From Talaromyces rugulosus (Eukaryota; Ascomycota; Eurotiomycetes; Eurotiales; Trichocomaceae): a stretch of DNA of 64,000 nt. This document shows, in pieces, positions 44,999-58,900 of this stretch. Below the pieces are notes generated by a model. It saw only the letters and a program-made list of their open reading frames with translations. It searched no databases and had not been told where the DNA came from. Location: positions 496,001-560,000 of the forward strand of contig NC_049562.1 of the NCBI RefSeq assembly GCF_013368755.1. The letters are read 5' to 3'. Positions within the stretch are counted from its first letter, which is position 1, and each line of letters starts with the position of its first letter. Position numbers and translations under genes: made by a program.

Positions 44999-46012
44999 AT
45001 GGATCCATTCAACTGTACCTTGCAGACATGTTCAATAGAGTACGCATTCACTCAATACCAGCCAAACATTGCCGCCAATTCCGTTTACCTCGTGGTATTC
45101 TCCATTTTCCTCGCCGGCCAGGTTGTGCTGGCCATCTGTTGCAAATCATGGAGCTATAGCGGCTTGATTATATGTGGCATGATTCTGGAGATACTGGGGT
45201 ACATCGCTCGGATACTCATTCATACGAACCCATTTTCGTTTCCTTACTTCCTCATGTACGTCAAGCTCATACTCACATCATCCTTTGGACTGCAGCCGCT
45301 CACTCACAATCCTAAAATAGGAATCTCACATGCATTGGTCTCGGTCCCGTCTTGTTTAGCGCATCCATCTATCTCTGTCTAAGTCATATCGTGATTCTCT
45401 ATGGCGAGAAACTGTCCTTAATCCGGCCCAAGACATACGTCTTGTTTTTCCTATGCTGTGATGTTGCTTGTCTAGCACTGCAAGGTGCCGGCGGTGCCGT
45501 CACATCCATAGCAGTCCATAGTGAGCAACTTCGACAGGTCGGAACTCGGATCTTGATAGCCGGCCTTGCCTGTCAGGTCGGATCTTTGGTTGCTTTTATA
45601 ACATGCAGCATTTTATTCTTTGTGCGCGTGATGAACAGCCCGCAGCTGCGACGCAAAGACACGGAACAGTTACGGCAAACGAGGAAATGGAGATATTTTC
45701 TCTGCGGTATGTTTTCGCTTTTTTCCCCTCGTTGATGAAAATAGTAATACTTACTATTTCTAATGTCTAGGGCTGGCCACAGCGGTCACAACCATTCTCA
45801 CGAGATCCGTCTTTCGAGTAATCGAACTGAAAAATGGTTTTTCGGGCGGTCTGGCCAACGATGAGGTGGCTTTTATGATCCTGGAAAGTCTGATGGTTGT
45901 CATTGCGTGCATACCCTTGACAACTTTTCATCCAGGGCTTTTATTTGGCGACCTTTGGTATAAATCCAGTTTCTTCTCACGTCGAAACGAGCCAGTGCTC
46001 GAGGAAATATAG
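44999..46012 (+). CDS. RTA1-family seven-transmembrane protein
   Basis: Exons 44999-45255, 45321-45706 and 45771-46012 (introns 65 and 64 nt) give 294 aa. The sequence is a chain of hydrophobic helices: VYLVVFSIFLAGQVVLAICC, SGLIICGMILEILGYIARI, NLTCIGLGPVLFSASIYLCL, TYVLFFLCCDVACLALQGAG, and a last helix ILESLMVVIACIPLTTFHPG. The LQGAGGAV and FRVIELKNGFSG blocks are RTA1-family landmarks. Members include yeast Rta1, Rsb1 and Rtm1, linked to resistance to 7-aminocholesterol or to long-chain-base export. The substrate cannot be predicted. An overlapping upstream reading frame (44784-45038) could damp translation if it lies within the mRNA. A Zn2Cys6 regulator lies downstream on the opposite strand. 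Confidence 0.9.
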
Positions 46013-46223
46013 CCGGATAGTATTAAAATGCCGCTTTGCAGATGCAGGCACAAGAGCAACGAAACAGAAAATATTGCCTTTTGACCTTGACTATTCCTGT
46101 TATTATTGTACACGAGTATATTTAGCTGTATAAAAACATTTGGCGCCGATAAAGGAAAAAGTAAACATTGAAAACATGCGTAGTCGTATATTAACTAAAT
46201 TCATATAAAACCATAACCGGCCG

Positions 46224-48227
46224 CTACGCCCACTCATGCAGTCTGTCATCTGCGGACCATGGAAAGAAATTAGACCACTGGAAATCATACCAGTTCATGG
46301 AAGTCAAATAGTCACTGTCTTCCTCCATATCAAAAGTCAAAGTATTGTTTGAAGCAATCAGGCCGTGGGAACCATAGCCCATTTCTCCTGCTTGAGCAGG
46401 CTCGTTCGGGGCATAATGCCTGTTGAACCAATCTTGGATAGGTTTCAACCACGCCATATGGGAAAAAGGGGGATCGTTATGACCTTGCTGCTGGTTGGGG
46501 TCCGCGGGCACGGTCAAGGCTTTCATCCGCTCCATGGCGAGATCTAACATCATTGGCATGTTCAACTCTTCTCGCAGGTGTTGCGTGCAATGAAAAACAG
46601 GTAGCTCGCAAGACGCCACCGCAAGTTTGCAAGAGATGACTATGAAATATCCAATTTGCAGCCATTCAGTATGGTTTGACGCTCGCTGTATTTGTGGGTC
46701 AATACATTTCATATATATGAACATTTGGTTTGCAACCGTGAGGCCATCGAGCAGAGCCTGAATACGAAAGTCTGACCATTCTGGCGGCGGGAGTTTGGAA
46801 TCGCTTGGTCGATCAAAAAGACTGATTTGACAGATGTGCAGCTCGACTGTATATTTTTGCAGAGCTAGAAGATCTATTTTACTTGCGTCAGATGAGTAAT
46901 ATTAGAGAATATGCCTGCTAGGGAGTTAATACAGTTTTCAGTCAAGTCCGGGGGTATGCGAGATTTGCAGATGCGGACTCTTTCACGAAGAGTTTGAACC
47001 GATGACCTCAGGCCGGAGTCGTCGGATGCATGCAGATGCGGCGAATTAGAAATAGACAAAGCATCGGCCTGTTCTAGAAGATGCTGGAATCGGGTGATGT
47101 GACCAAGTAGGTGGTCAGTGGGGAATTCGGCGATTTGAGCAAGTGACTCTGCACACTCCTCGATGAAGGACGAGTATGGGAATTTGCACTTCTTCTGGAG
47201 GAGAACGCCCAGACTGACAACCAAAACCGGTCAACACAGTTAAGAAACAAGGTAAACACTAGACTCACGACGAAGAAAAATAATAACAACCGATAAGAGC
47301 TCGCTGTTCAGCTGCTTCACTTGGGTTCTCGGGCGAAAATCCTTGTTTTGGGCCAATGGCCATGCGTGGACGGGAGGTGCGAAGTTGTTTCGGCTGATCT
47401 ATTTTTCGCTGGTCGACGATGCTGATGGCGAGGTGAAGATAAACCGAGTATCTTTCAGGACCCGAATGACAATGACACCTGAACAAGATCGATTAGGGTT
47501 TTTCGAGTAACAAAAGGATGATGAATCTGCGGACCAAGCAACATGAATCAACAACGCTTGCAACATCTTGACCGTGAGCATGGCATCAGAGTGCAGTTGT
47601 TTGTTGATTTCAGTCTGAACTTTTTGGACCAAAGCCTCTTGTCTGGCAGGGGCTTCATACGCTGCTGCCGCAAGAATGGCCAGCAATAGTAATGTTTCAC
47701 TCTGCCGGATCTCGTCCAGCAGCGTTCCCGGAGGAAAAACAACAAAGGGAAAATGAAGCGCCATTGAGCCCTGAAAATGGGCAACGAGAGCACTGGCCTG
47801 TTCGAACGATACGATAGTCGATGCTTGCTCGGCAGGTTCGAGACGAGCATCTAAAAGCTTGTTATCGGGGTGGGAAATGGTCGTCAGTAGCTTGTCCAGC
47901 TTTGATTCTAGGTCACCGATTCGCCTTTCTCTAATAGTCAGCGGGCCAAAGGCAGCCAAAACATGCTGTTCACTTACGACGTCCTCTTCGCCGGCGCTCT
48001 GCGTGAGACAGCCGGCCGGAAGAAGCATTCTTTGCCCAGTCGGTAACATCTGATGGCAAATCAAACATCAGCTTAGTGAAAATGGTTCCGATCTGTATCT
48101 TGCTGAAGATACATGTATACATCCCGCCAACGAACCTGTCGCATTCGTCACGTTGAAGATTGCGTGAGCAGCGAATCTTACAGCGGACACAGTTTTCGCA
48201 CGTTTTGATGTGTCGTGTTGCAGTCAT
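46224..48227 (-). CDS. Zn2Cys6 transcription factor
   Basis: Six minus-strand exons (48227-48136, 48049-47978, 47930-47535, 47478-47269, 47213-46933, 46873-46224) give 566 aa. The cluster is TCENCVRCKIRCSRNLQRDE in exon 1, completed by CDR-CYRLGKEC across the first splice. A short coiled linker (ERRIGDLESKLDKLLTTI) follows. Middle-domain blocks include FQGSMALHFPFVVFPPGTLL, PERYSVYLHLAISIVDQRK and ALQKYTVELHICQISLFD. The C-terminus is acidic with an aromatic patch, MNWYDFQWSNFFPW, a plausible activation segment. The intron at 47534-47479 has a weak GTCCGC donor, and the intron at 46932-46874 was chosen to restore the conserved LLALQKYT block. It is convergent with the RTA1-like gene, which it might regulate. 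Confidence 0.84.
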
Positions 48228-49172
48228 GATAGCAGCAGTTTGACTCGTGGCCAGGCAAAGGAGCATTTATCGGGGCCGGAAACCCCAGCATGGCAGTAAT
48301 CGTAGTACTACTAGTATCAACTACAAGGGTACTAGTCGGATTTTTTTTTTCCGCTAAAGTCCGAGGGGCAAATGAACTTACACTGAGGTCACACGATGAA
48401 AATCATGAAGCTGTATCTATAACGAAGTGTGAGCGTTAGCGCGGTCGCCTTGTGATGGTTGAAGCCTGGCTGCGGCGGGCTAACACTAACCCATGCCAAG
48501 ACTAAGCATGACTTGTTTACCAGTTCTCACAATAATCATTAATTAGGGTGGGTAGTTATTAAGGTAGTATTAAAATGTAGATTTTATTAGCACGTACTTA
48601 ATGCTTTGGGTATTCTATAAATAGAAAAAAATAGCTTCCTAGGCTTCTTTAAAGAGGCTTTTTTGGGGGGCTTCTAAAAAGACTTCTTTAGGGGGGTTTC
48701 TAGGGGGTTATTAAGGGCGATTCTTTGAGGAAGGAAGCTTTGAAGAAGGAGGCTTTGAGGAAGGGGTTCTTTAAGAGGGTTTTTAGGAGGGCTTCTAGAG
48801 GGTCTTCTATAAAGAAATAACTCGATGATATAATTGGATACAGTGAGTTATTAGTAATAATAAATTAAAACATAATTAATCTATATCTATAAATATAGTG
48901 TTTACAAAGATTTATAAGTAAAATTACAAGGGGCTTACACGAAAATCGATTTTGTCATGTTTTCTTCTCGCCGCTCGCCGTCAATGGGTACTGACCCAGA
49001 ACGACTTGACCACAAAGGGCGCATTATTGGACTATTTGCAAGCGTTTTCATTTCTCTCTATATATATGGCTGACATCTAGCCTTTTATTATTTCCTTATG
49101 CAATCTCTTCCCGTTTTACAGAGGAACTAATCCACCCTTCTAACTGACAATATTCGCCTTGACTACGAAGCC
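48228..49172. other. Intergenic region with degenerate repeat-like tract
   Basis: About 950 bases upstream of the ankyrin gene. The centre (48,630-48,815) is a run of degenerate words of the form GGCTTCT, CTTCTTTA, AGGGGG and GAAGGAGG, listed separately. The rest is AT-rich with no coding frame. Confidence 0.5.
48630..48815. repeat. Degenerate low-complexity repeat tract
   Basis: Words such as AGGCTTCTTTA, GGGGGGCTTCTA, GGGGGGTTTCTAGGGGG, GAAGGAAGCTTTGAAGAAGG and GGGCTTCTAGAGGG recur imperfectly with strong strand purine/pyrimidine asymmetry. They include short inverted matches (CTTCTTTAAAGAGG). It may be a decayed tandem repeat or a small transposon remnant. No terminal repeats or target-site duplication could be fixed by eye. 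Confidence 0.5.
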
Positions 49173-50990
49173 ATGGGTCTGCTCGACTTACCAAATAAAT
49201 TACTATATGCAATATCAAAGGAAGTTAAAAACCTACACTACTGTGATGCCCTCAGTACTTTATATGCATTTACATTGACGCATTCTGTTCTGTGGCGATT
49301 GTTCGAGCCTGTGCTTTATCAATTCGACATGGAAACCTACAAAGGCCGCGCACTGAAATGGGGCGTGGATAATGATGCCGTAGAAACCGTGGAAAAGTCT
49401 CTAGGCACAAGAACATGGACCCCGGGTCATCCTATGTTGAGTGAGCTTCTGATGAAAGCAGCTAAGTGGGGATTTGTAGCCATTGTCAAGCTTCTTCTTG
49501 ATCACAATGCCGATATAAACCACTACATAGTCCCTCCCTCTAGTTTTCACTTATATGAATTGCGGAACCCTATGTTATGCGCGGTAGAAGAAGGGAAAAC
49601 CGACGTTGTCGAGCTTTTGCTCGAATACGATAAACAAGCTGTTAAATTCCGTGACCCGGTAGGGATCCCAGGCCGCATCCCTGCTCATATAAACTCACCC
49701 CTTTTTTTAGCAGTGAGAAGAATCCACGTTGACATTGTGAAACTACTGGTCCACAAGGGTGCCTTGGCTGTGGGACGTCGTGAAACCAGCGACCCCTTGG
49801 TGTATGCTGTATTGGAAGGAAATTTAGAACTGCTGGCTGCTCTTCTTGGAGAAGTACACCCTCAAGACAGAGCATATAAGCACAGACAGGACATTTCTTT
49901 TCCTGCCGAGCATCTCGCCAACCTACTCAAAAAAGCAATCTCTGGTGACGATGTTGAAGTAGTCGGTCTTCTTCTGAAACACGGTGCTGATTTCAATAAG
50001 ATGAAATTAACCAGTGATGAGGATTATTATGATGGGTTTAATTACGGGCATTATTATGGAGAGAAAAAATTTGAGAGGCTTAGCCGTCACATGTTGGAAT
50101 ATCTTCTCAACAATGGTCTCCCGTTGGACACGCGGAAAGCGTGGGGAACTGCCCTTTGGCATAACGTTGTTGAGAAAAGAGAACTATTACACTTGCTCCT
50201 CGCCCACCCACAAGGTCCGAATACTTTTCGAAAAAAGTACCCCGTTCTCCTCGAAAGGGCGATCTGGCGTCACAACAAAGATGATACGGAGTTTTTGTTG
50301 CAGCAAGGCAAAGAGTGGCGTACCCCAGCAGATCTTTTTCCAGGTCTATATTCAGCGATATACTCTGGATATTATGGTTCAGCTGCGAGACTTCTCTCAT
50401 GCGGTGCTCCCGCCAACGTACCTCCTGGGTTTACCTTTTTATCACAGGAACACAGCCGATACCGTCGCCATATCATACGACCGCTACTATGGATAGCCAC
50501 GAAGGGTGACAATCTTAGATTAGTGAAGTGCCTACTCGAACACGGTGCTGATCCCAATAAGATCGCTTTCCCTAACCACCTGAAGAGCGCGAAAAATGCT
50601 CTCCAACTTGCTATTGACCGTAAAAACACGGATATTGCAGAGCTGCTGTGTGATTATGGTGCAGTTGCGGCCAATACCACGTCGCATGACAGGAGCTACA
50701 CAATGCGAGTAGTCCAGCGAGGCAATCTGAAGCTGGCTGAGAGATATCTCTCGTAGATGACCCGCGAGCAAATTCAAGAAAGGGGTTACCTGCAGGTGGC
50801 TACTGGCATGGGCAATGTGCCCATGGTAAAACCGCTGTTGGATTATGGAGTGAGTGCAACAACTAGGCTGCAGCTGGACCACCGAAAGATTCCATCGCCG
50901 ATAAATGGCATGCTAATGAGCCACTATGCAACGTATAAAGGCCATAGAGAAATTGCGCATATGCTTCTGAAGTACATGTTTGCGAGCTGA
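49173..50990 (+). CDS. F-box-like/ankyrin-repeat protein interrupted by an in-frame TAG
   Basis: The frame is open from the ATG at 49173 to a TAG at 50754-50756 (527 aa). Directly after the stop, in the same frame, it starts again with ATG and runs to 50990 (77 codons), still ankyrin-like (GYLQVATGMGNVPMVKPLLD, MSHYATYKGHREIAHMLLKY). No intron is needed or found. The N-terminus (LLDLPNKLLYAISKEVKNLH, then an L-rich segment) resembles fungal F-box-ankyrin proteins that recruit targets to SCF ubiquitin ligases. At least eight ankyrin repeats follow (for example LLMKAAKWGFVAIVKLLLDH, VKCLLEHGADPN). The stop trims the last two repeats or so. The 527-aa product may still fold and function. No partner is known. 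Confidence 0.85.
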
Positions 50991-51520
50991 TCAGGTAGTT
51001 GATGTTTTGCCCGGTAACCTATTATTTGAGAAATCCTACATTCATTTATCCCATGAATTTTCCTTCTAACAGTTACACGTATTTCCGGTATTTGGAAATT
51101 AAACATATTTCAAATGTTGTCCGAATGCAAATAGAATTGTCTCCAACTAGCATGAACTATATATATATATATCAATTGATATATGGATATATGGATATAC
51201 TATATGCGTGTCAGTCAGACTAGAAGGACAATAAAAGAAATAAGACAGGAAAATAGCAGCTGATTCGGACAACCAGTGATAATCCGATTACACTTAAACT
51301 CCTGCAGTTGTATAGATCGGGCTACCATCCGGCCCGGCCGAAAGTGCTAGAACAAATTGCTGGGCGGGTCACGTGGCAACCGGCGAACTGTCCTTAGATT
51401 GCGCGCGCCGAGTTTTTGCCTCCTTATCACCCTCACGCCGCCGTCCTTTTCGCTGTCTTCTCTGTCCTTGTTTTCGTTCTTACTCTCTGTGTACGGAGAT
51501 TGCATTCGCTAGCCGCCATC
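50991..51520. other. Intergenic region upstream of PHO88
   Basis: About 530 bases, with an (AT)n/TATATGGA simple repeat at about 51,160-51,205. The last 160 bases before PHO88 are pyrimidine-rich (5' leader). No gene seen. Confidence 0.5.
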
Positions 51521-52217
51521 ATGGTCTCTGCTCAAGTGTGAGTGTTGTTCATTTTCTGCGTGGTTGCGCAGTATACTGATGCCTTTTTTTTTCCTACTAC
51601 AGAACCAACCTGGTTATCATCCTTGGGATGATGCAGGTCTCGAAGCGGGTTCCTTTCGATAACCCCGACGTCCTGCTCGGTGTTCGCATCGCGTACGCCG
51701 TGTCCAACTTGCTCATTTTGGGCGTGTATCTCTACGTGCAAAGCGTGATCAACCGGAAGAAGGGTACTTATCCACATTCGCATTTGCATCACTGTAGGCA
51801 TCTTGCTGACCTTTTCTCTTACCAGATATGACCACTCTCAAATACGTTGAGCCTGCGACCATGGGCTCCGGCGAAGAACCCCGTCCGGTCACGACGACAG
51901 TGATGGAGTACGACAAACAGCAGCTGCGCCAGCTGATGAAGTCGCAGATGATGGGCGTTGGCATGATGGGCGTGATGCACCTGTACTTCCAGTACACCAA
52001 CCCGCTCCTGATCCAGTCGATCCTGCCGCTCAAGGGCGCCTTTGAGTCGAACCTGGTCAAGATCCACCTGTTTGGCAAGCCGGCGACCGGCGACCTGCAG
52101 CGCCCCTTCAAGGCCGCGGCCGGGTTTATGAACATGGGCCAGGGCGAGATCAAGAGCGACAAGGCATCGATTGAGAGCGCGGAGAAGAACTATCGGGGTG
52201 GTGTCAAGGAGGAGTAG
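51521..52217 (+). CDS. PHO88: ER membrane protein Pho88/Snd3
   Basis: Exons 51521-51537 (17 nt, MVSAQ), 51603-51763 and 51826-52217 give 189 aa, the family's usual size. Blocks TNLVIILGMMQVSKRVPFDN, RIAYAVSNLLILGVYLYVQS (transmembrane), TTTVMEYDKQQLRQLMKSQM, MGVMHLYFQYTNPLLIQSIL and LVKIHLFGKPATGDLQRPFK are diagnostic. Pho88 sits in the ER membrane. It was first linked to phosphate transporter maturation and later identified as Snd3 of the SRP-independent targeting route. The two introns (65 and 62 nt) are standard. The pyrimidine-rich leader and strong codon bias toward C-ending codons suggest high expression. Confidence 0.95.
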
Positions 52218-53462
52218 ACGGGGCAGTGCTGTCTGCGCAAGACCTGCATTTTGCTGTTTCTTTTCCAAGTACACATGCATCTTCGGATTTCTTTCTTCAT
52301 CCTTACGACGAGGCAGATATGATATGCACTGGGCTGTCTGTATTTTTACATTGCATTCTTTCCGCATACCTTACCGGCAATAGTAACTTGATAATCTCGC
52401 ACTTGAGGCAATATTGTAGTTGGTCACCGAAAGTTTGTAGTTTGTCAGCACAAACGTCACGGGCGAATGTCGGTGGCAATGAGACGAAACAAGTGAGTCA
52501 TTAGTGATTAGAAACTAGGGCTATTTGGGTCAGCTGGTGATCAGAGGCTGCCGGTGAGAGATTGGGGAGAGATCTCACTGCGAGATGGAATAAGAAATAA
52601 TGTTATTACGCATTGGTGCTTCACTTGCGGATATTAATAATAATAATTCGCAGTCCAGTTATCCCACGTTCTAGCCAGATCGATCCTTGTTCATGGCCAA
52701 TTGATCCAGGAACGGCGATGCGATTTGTCCCCGGTGAGAGCATCGATCAGCGAGCTAGTCAGCATGCCACCAAGTATAGTATGCCTTGCAGTCAAACTTA
52801 CGTGTACGGTATGAAACGGTAAAGTATAATATTAGCTAGTTAGCATCGGATGCAGCGGCCCATGTATCCATCCATCTACTCCATTATTATATTATTATTG
52901 TAGTATTACACCACATCAAACTGATGATGCCGTCACCACGAGACATGCACGGAACACGCGATGATTCTTCGCCTCGGCAATCCTGCTAACAAGCTGGATA
53001 GCCTAGGCTATGCGCACGAGTATTTATCGTCGCGTCGGAAGCACACAGAGACACACACGGCGCTCATTGGCCAGCAGGGCTGAGTATATCGCCGTTCTTC
53101 CTGTTTTGCCCGGTGTATGAAACCGGAAAGCGTCGCTGGCGGATGCGGCAATTCGGACTTCGGGTCGCCCGCCTGAGGGTAGCTTCTGTTTTGGTATTAC
53201 GGTATTTATGACCAGTCGTTGCGTCAACTCACCGGGTCTGCCTCTTTCGGCTCTACCCCGCCACACCCTGCCCAAGCTTCTCTTTTTAAATTTGCCGTAT
53301 CCTCTCTGTGTTTTTCTTTCTTCCTCTTTCTCTCTCTTCTCTTGTATTACCTCTCTCAATCCATTCTATCCCAGCTTTAATTACCCAAGTGAGTGCTCCT
53401 ACTTCTTATCTCTTTGGCCCACCCCGCTGACAGTGCCCCGCGCAGAGCTCGACACCGCAAAT
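52218..53462. promoter_or_regulatory. Promoter and leader of the GAPDH gene
   Basis: About 1.25 kb. The last 200 bases before the ATG are a CT-rich leader (from about 53,270). Within it a 57-nt 5' UTR intron can be read at 53389-53445 (GTGAGT..CGCAG, CTGAC branch), matching the arrangement known for Aspergillus nidulans gpdA. Upstream sequence has no gene. No formal gpd-box is claimed. Confidence 0.6.
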
Positions 53463-54969
<1,507 letters not shown>

Positions 54970-55914
54970 GATGAGGCGCAGGCTTTCCGAAGTCTGCTGT
55001 AAATGCAGGAAACTCACGACATGGACATGCTTGCTGGCTTTTCTTGGAAAGCGCAACAGCTCTTACAGATTGGAGAAGAACGAAACAAAATAGTGTTGAC
55101 CGATTTTTCTGCCATGATTCCGGAAGCTGGTGGGGGTGAATGATCGAGAGGCTCTTTAGTAGAACAGATCCATCTAAAGATGCAATGAATGAAAATAATA
55201 ATGATTCTACCTTAACACTATCCATGCTTTGGCCAATCTTACGTACAATCGATGACTAAGCAGGATGTTTACTTGTGACTATAACTACAGGCTGCATCAA
55301 AGGTTATTACCATGCATGCATTTTGGGGTGTTCGAGGTTGCATATAGTAGTCCAATATTCATTTACTCATTGAGTATTTTTTTTCCACCTCATACGTCTG
55401 ATCCTGCTCTGTTGTTTTCCAACTTGCTTCAAGCAACTACCTGAAACGGGTCACGTGGTGCCCGAGCTAGCCAGCACCGAGGTCCGTCCTGCCCTAGATC
55501 GACCGTCCGTATCACTGTCTCCATACATGCAAAGAAGCAGCGCCGCCTTTGTGACCAACGCTCCGAGTTCTGCTTGCAGCTCTGCTAGCTTTCATCCTTT
55601 CTTTTTAAGCTTTATTTATTTATTTCTTTGTCTGTTTGAGTTGTTTTATATCCAAACTCTCGTCTTTTTGCGAACCGTGTGTTTTTTTAACCTGCTTTGC
55701 TCCAAGTTATCAAGGGCACAGAATTGGACTCTTCAGTTGATTTTTGAAAGGCCATTGAGACGGGGCGGTTTGTTTATTTTATTTTATTTCTTCATTTTGG
55801 TGTCTTGGGCGAAGTTTTCATTCACACTGGGGTGCATTGCAGACGGCCACAACAAGGCCATGAAGGAGTAACCATCTCCAACAGGTTTCTCTGCTACCTC
55901 CCACCAGTGCAAAG
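54970..55914. other. Intergenic region, GAPDH 3' flank and HdaA promoter
   Basis: About 945 bases. The second half (55,560-55,800) is T-rich and contains a 138-codon open frame of low complexity that I do not consider a gene. No RNA or repeat is recognised. Confidence 0.5.
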
Positions 55915-58900
55915 ATGGAGGGGGATGAGGATACCGTGATGGGCGAGTCAAGGTCTCTGACCAGCTTGGCCCCATCCAGCCTGGCAAACCATGCAGCTAC
56001 ATCGGTAGATGGCCCGTCTACGACTGCTCTTCAGCCATCATCTGTTCTGGGTTTGCAGCCGCCAGCTGCGCCAGTGCTGTCGCCGCCTGGCCTCTCATCA
56101 GATTATAATTCAGCACCTTTATTGACAAGTTCTTATACGCCAGATCTCCACGGACTGACTCGGTCCATTGAAGATGAGGCGTTAAACGCGGTCAAGTCTA
56201 GCGAAGAGTCTGATAGTCTCATGGAGGAGAATTCCGACTGGTCTGCCGACGACCCAGCAACGTCTTCCGGCCTGACTACTGCCAATTTGGCTACTGGTCT
56301 TTGCTACGACATTCGCATGCGCTATCATTGCGAGGTGCGCCCCACGGCTGATGTCCACCCTGAGGATCCCAGGCGCATCTATTATATCTACAAGGAGATA
56401 TGCCTTGCCGGCCTCGTTGAAGATCCAGAGCTTCCAAACTCTATCAAACCCCTCGCTCCGCGTCCTTTGCAGCGCATCGACGTTCGAGATGCCACCGAGG
56501 AAGAGGTTCAGTTGGTTCATACGGATGAACATTTTAAATTTGTCGAGAATACACGCCGTGAGTTTTTTTTTTTTTTTTTCTGGGTGTTTCTTTAAATAGT
56601 AGGCTAATAACAACAGACATGCCGGATGAGACCTTGATTCTGCTAGAGGAATCTCGAGACTCGATTTACTTTAACCAGCTTACATTTGCTTCGGCGCTGC
56701 TCTCGGCCGGCGGAGCGATTGAGACTTGCCTGGCGGTTGCGACGCGCAAGGTCAAAAATGCCATTGCAGTCATTCGACCGCCAGGGCACCATGCCGAGCG
56801 TGACAAGACCATGGGATTTTGTCTGTTCAATAACGTGTCAATTGCCGCCAAAGTGTGTCAGCGACAGCTTGGCGAGTCGTGTCGGAAGATTTTGATTGTT
56901 GACTGGTGAGTTTGTTGTTTCTTTTCGCTTGCACTGGCTGTTTTTACTGTGTACTGATTGTTTGCAGGGATGTTCATCATGGTAGGAACTATTGTTTGTC
57001 GGACGTAGCGCGTTTGATCTGACATTGAACAGGAAACGGCATCCAAAAAGCGTTTTACGACGATCCCAATGTGCTCTATGTATCGATGCATGTGTATGCC
57101 GATGGTAATTTCTACCCTGGAGGTGAGGAAGGTAATTGGGATCATGTAGGCGAGGGCGCTGGTATAGGAAAGTATGTATCAAGTTTCTTTCTTTCTGGCC
57201 ATGTCTAATTGACGTGTAAGGAACCTGAATATTCCATGGAAATCCCAAGGCATGGGCGATGGAGATTACATGTTTGCATTTCAGCAAGTTATTATGCCCA
57301 TTGCAATCGAGTTTGACCCAGATTTAGTGATTGGTAGGTTTTTCTCTTGCTTGGTGTGTAGAAGCGAAACTGACATGCATTTTTCAGTGGCTGCTGGGTT
57401 TGATGCAGCAGCTGGCGATGAGCTGGGAGGGTGTTTTGTTACTCCAGCCTGCTATGCGCACATGACACATATGCTCATGACGCTGGCTAATGGAAAAGTT
57501 GCCGTGTGCCTTGAGGTGGGTTCTTTCTTTGCTTTCCGTTTGCCTTCCTTCTGTTTGCTTTTCCCTCACTTTCCCTCCACCGCGACCTTGATTCTACCGT
57601 CAACCTGCTAAGACACCACAACATTAACAGGGTGGCTATAACTTTCGCTCAATTTCCAAATCAGCTCTTGCCGTCACAAAGACTTTGATGGGAGAACCTC
57701 CTGCCAGGCTCACAGCCACCACAGCGTCAATCTCAGCAGTGCAGGTGGCGCAAACGGTCATGGCTGCACAGTCTAAATACTGGCGGTGCATGTATCCCAA
57801 GGCCCCGCCAGCGCAAGAGGGGCTTTTTACTGACAGATTCCATGGTAAGTAGGCAGACGATAATAAATTTGGATATACCTGACAACCCCAGATGTCATCC
57901 GCCAGTACCAAGCCAAGCAGCTATATGACAACTACAAACTCACAAGCCTGTGGATCTACCGCGCGACAATCTCCAAGTCCTTTGAGAACCAAGTCTTGGC
58001 TAGGTATATTTTTAAAAAAAGGAAGAAAAAAAGACGAAAATGGCTAATACATATTAGTGCAAACTACGACAGGGCTGTCCCTTTGATCGTCATCTTCCAC
58101 GACCCGTGAGTTTTATTTCCATCTGAATCACACGGATACTAATGACCGTAGACCTGAGATGATGGGTATACACCATCCTATTACAAACAAACTCGAGCCT
58201 CACAATTGCTGGATGGTATACATGCTCCCCTTTTTATTTGAATGATGATGCTAACTCGGCCAGGCGGATGCTGTCAAAGAGTATATTGCATGGGCGACCC
58301 AGAAGAACTATGCCGTCATCGACGTGAACATTCCAAAACACCTGAGTGAAAACGGGGTGCGTTGGCTAGTTGACTCTAATTCCTGGCTTCTAAGCTGACT
58401 ATCGTTAGCAGGACGCGGGCAAGTTTGAAGAAGAGGACGCAGACCGTCCCACCCAGACCGAAGAACTGGCCGGGTACTTGTGGGATAATTACATTGAGTA
58501 TGGACATGACTTGACAAAGTAAGTCGATAGCTAACAGGCTGATAGACCTAGTGAATCGACTCACATATTCTTTATGGGAGTGGGCGACGCGTTCTTCGGG
58601 GTGGCTAATCTTCTCATCAACCGAGGTGAGTGCGAGTTTGTCATGTATACTAGAAGAGAAAAAAAAAAAAAAAACTAACACCGTCTAGACAGCATATACC
58701 AGCGCGTCAACAGCGTAGTGTCATTTGTTTCTGAAAACCCCGTGCGAGCCGTGGCGTCACCGACTCAGACATGGCTATCCAGGTGGTACAAAGACGTGAG
58801 TTTTTTTTTTTCGCTCTCATCTCATATCTTGAATAATATCATGTCTCCATAATACTGACTCGTGCACAGAACTCTCTCGTCTTTGTCTCGTACACCCACG

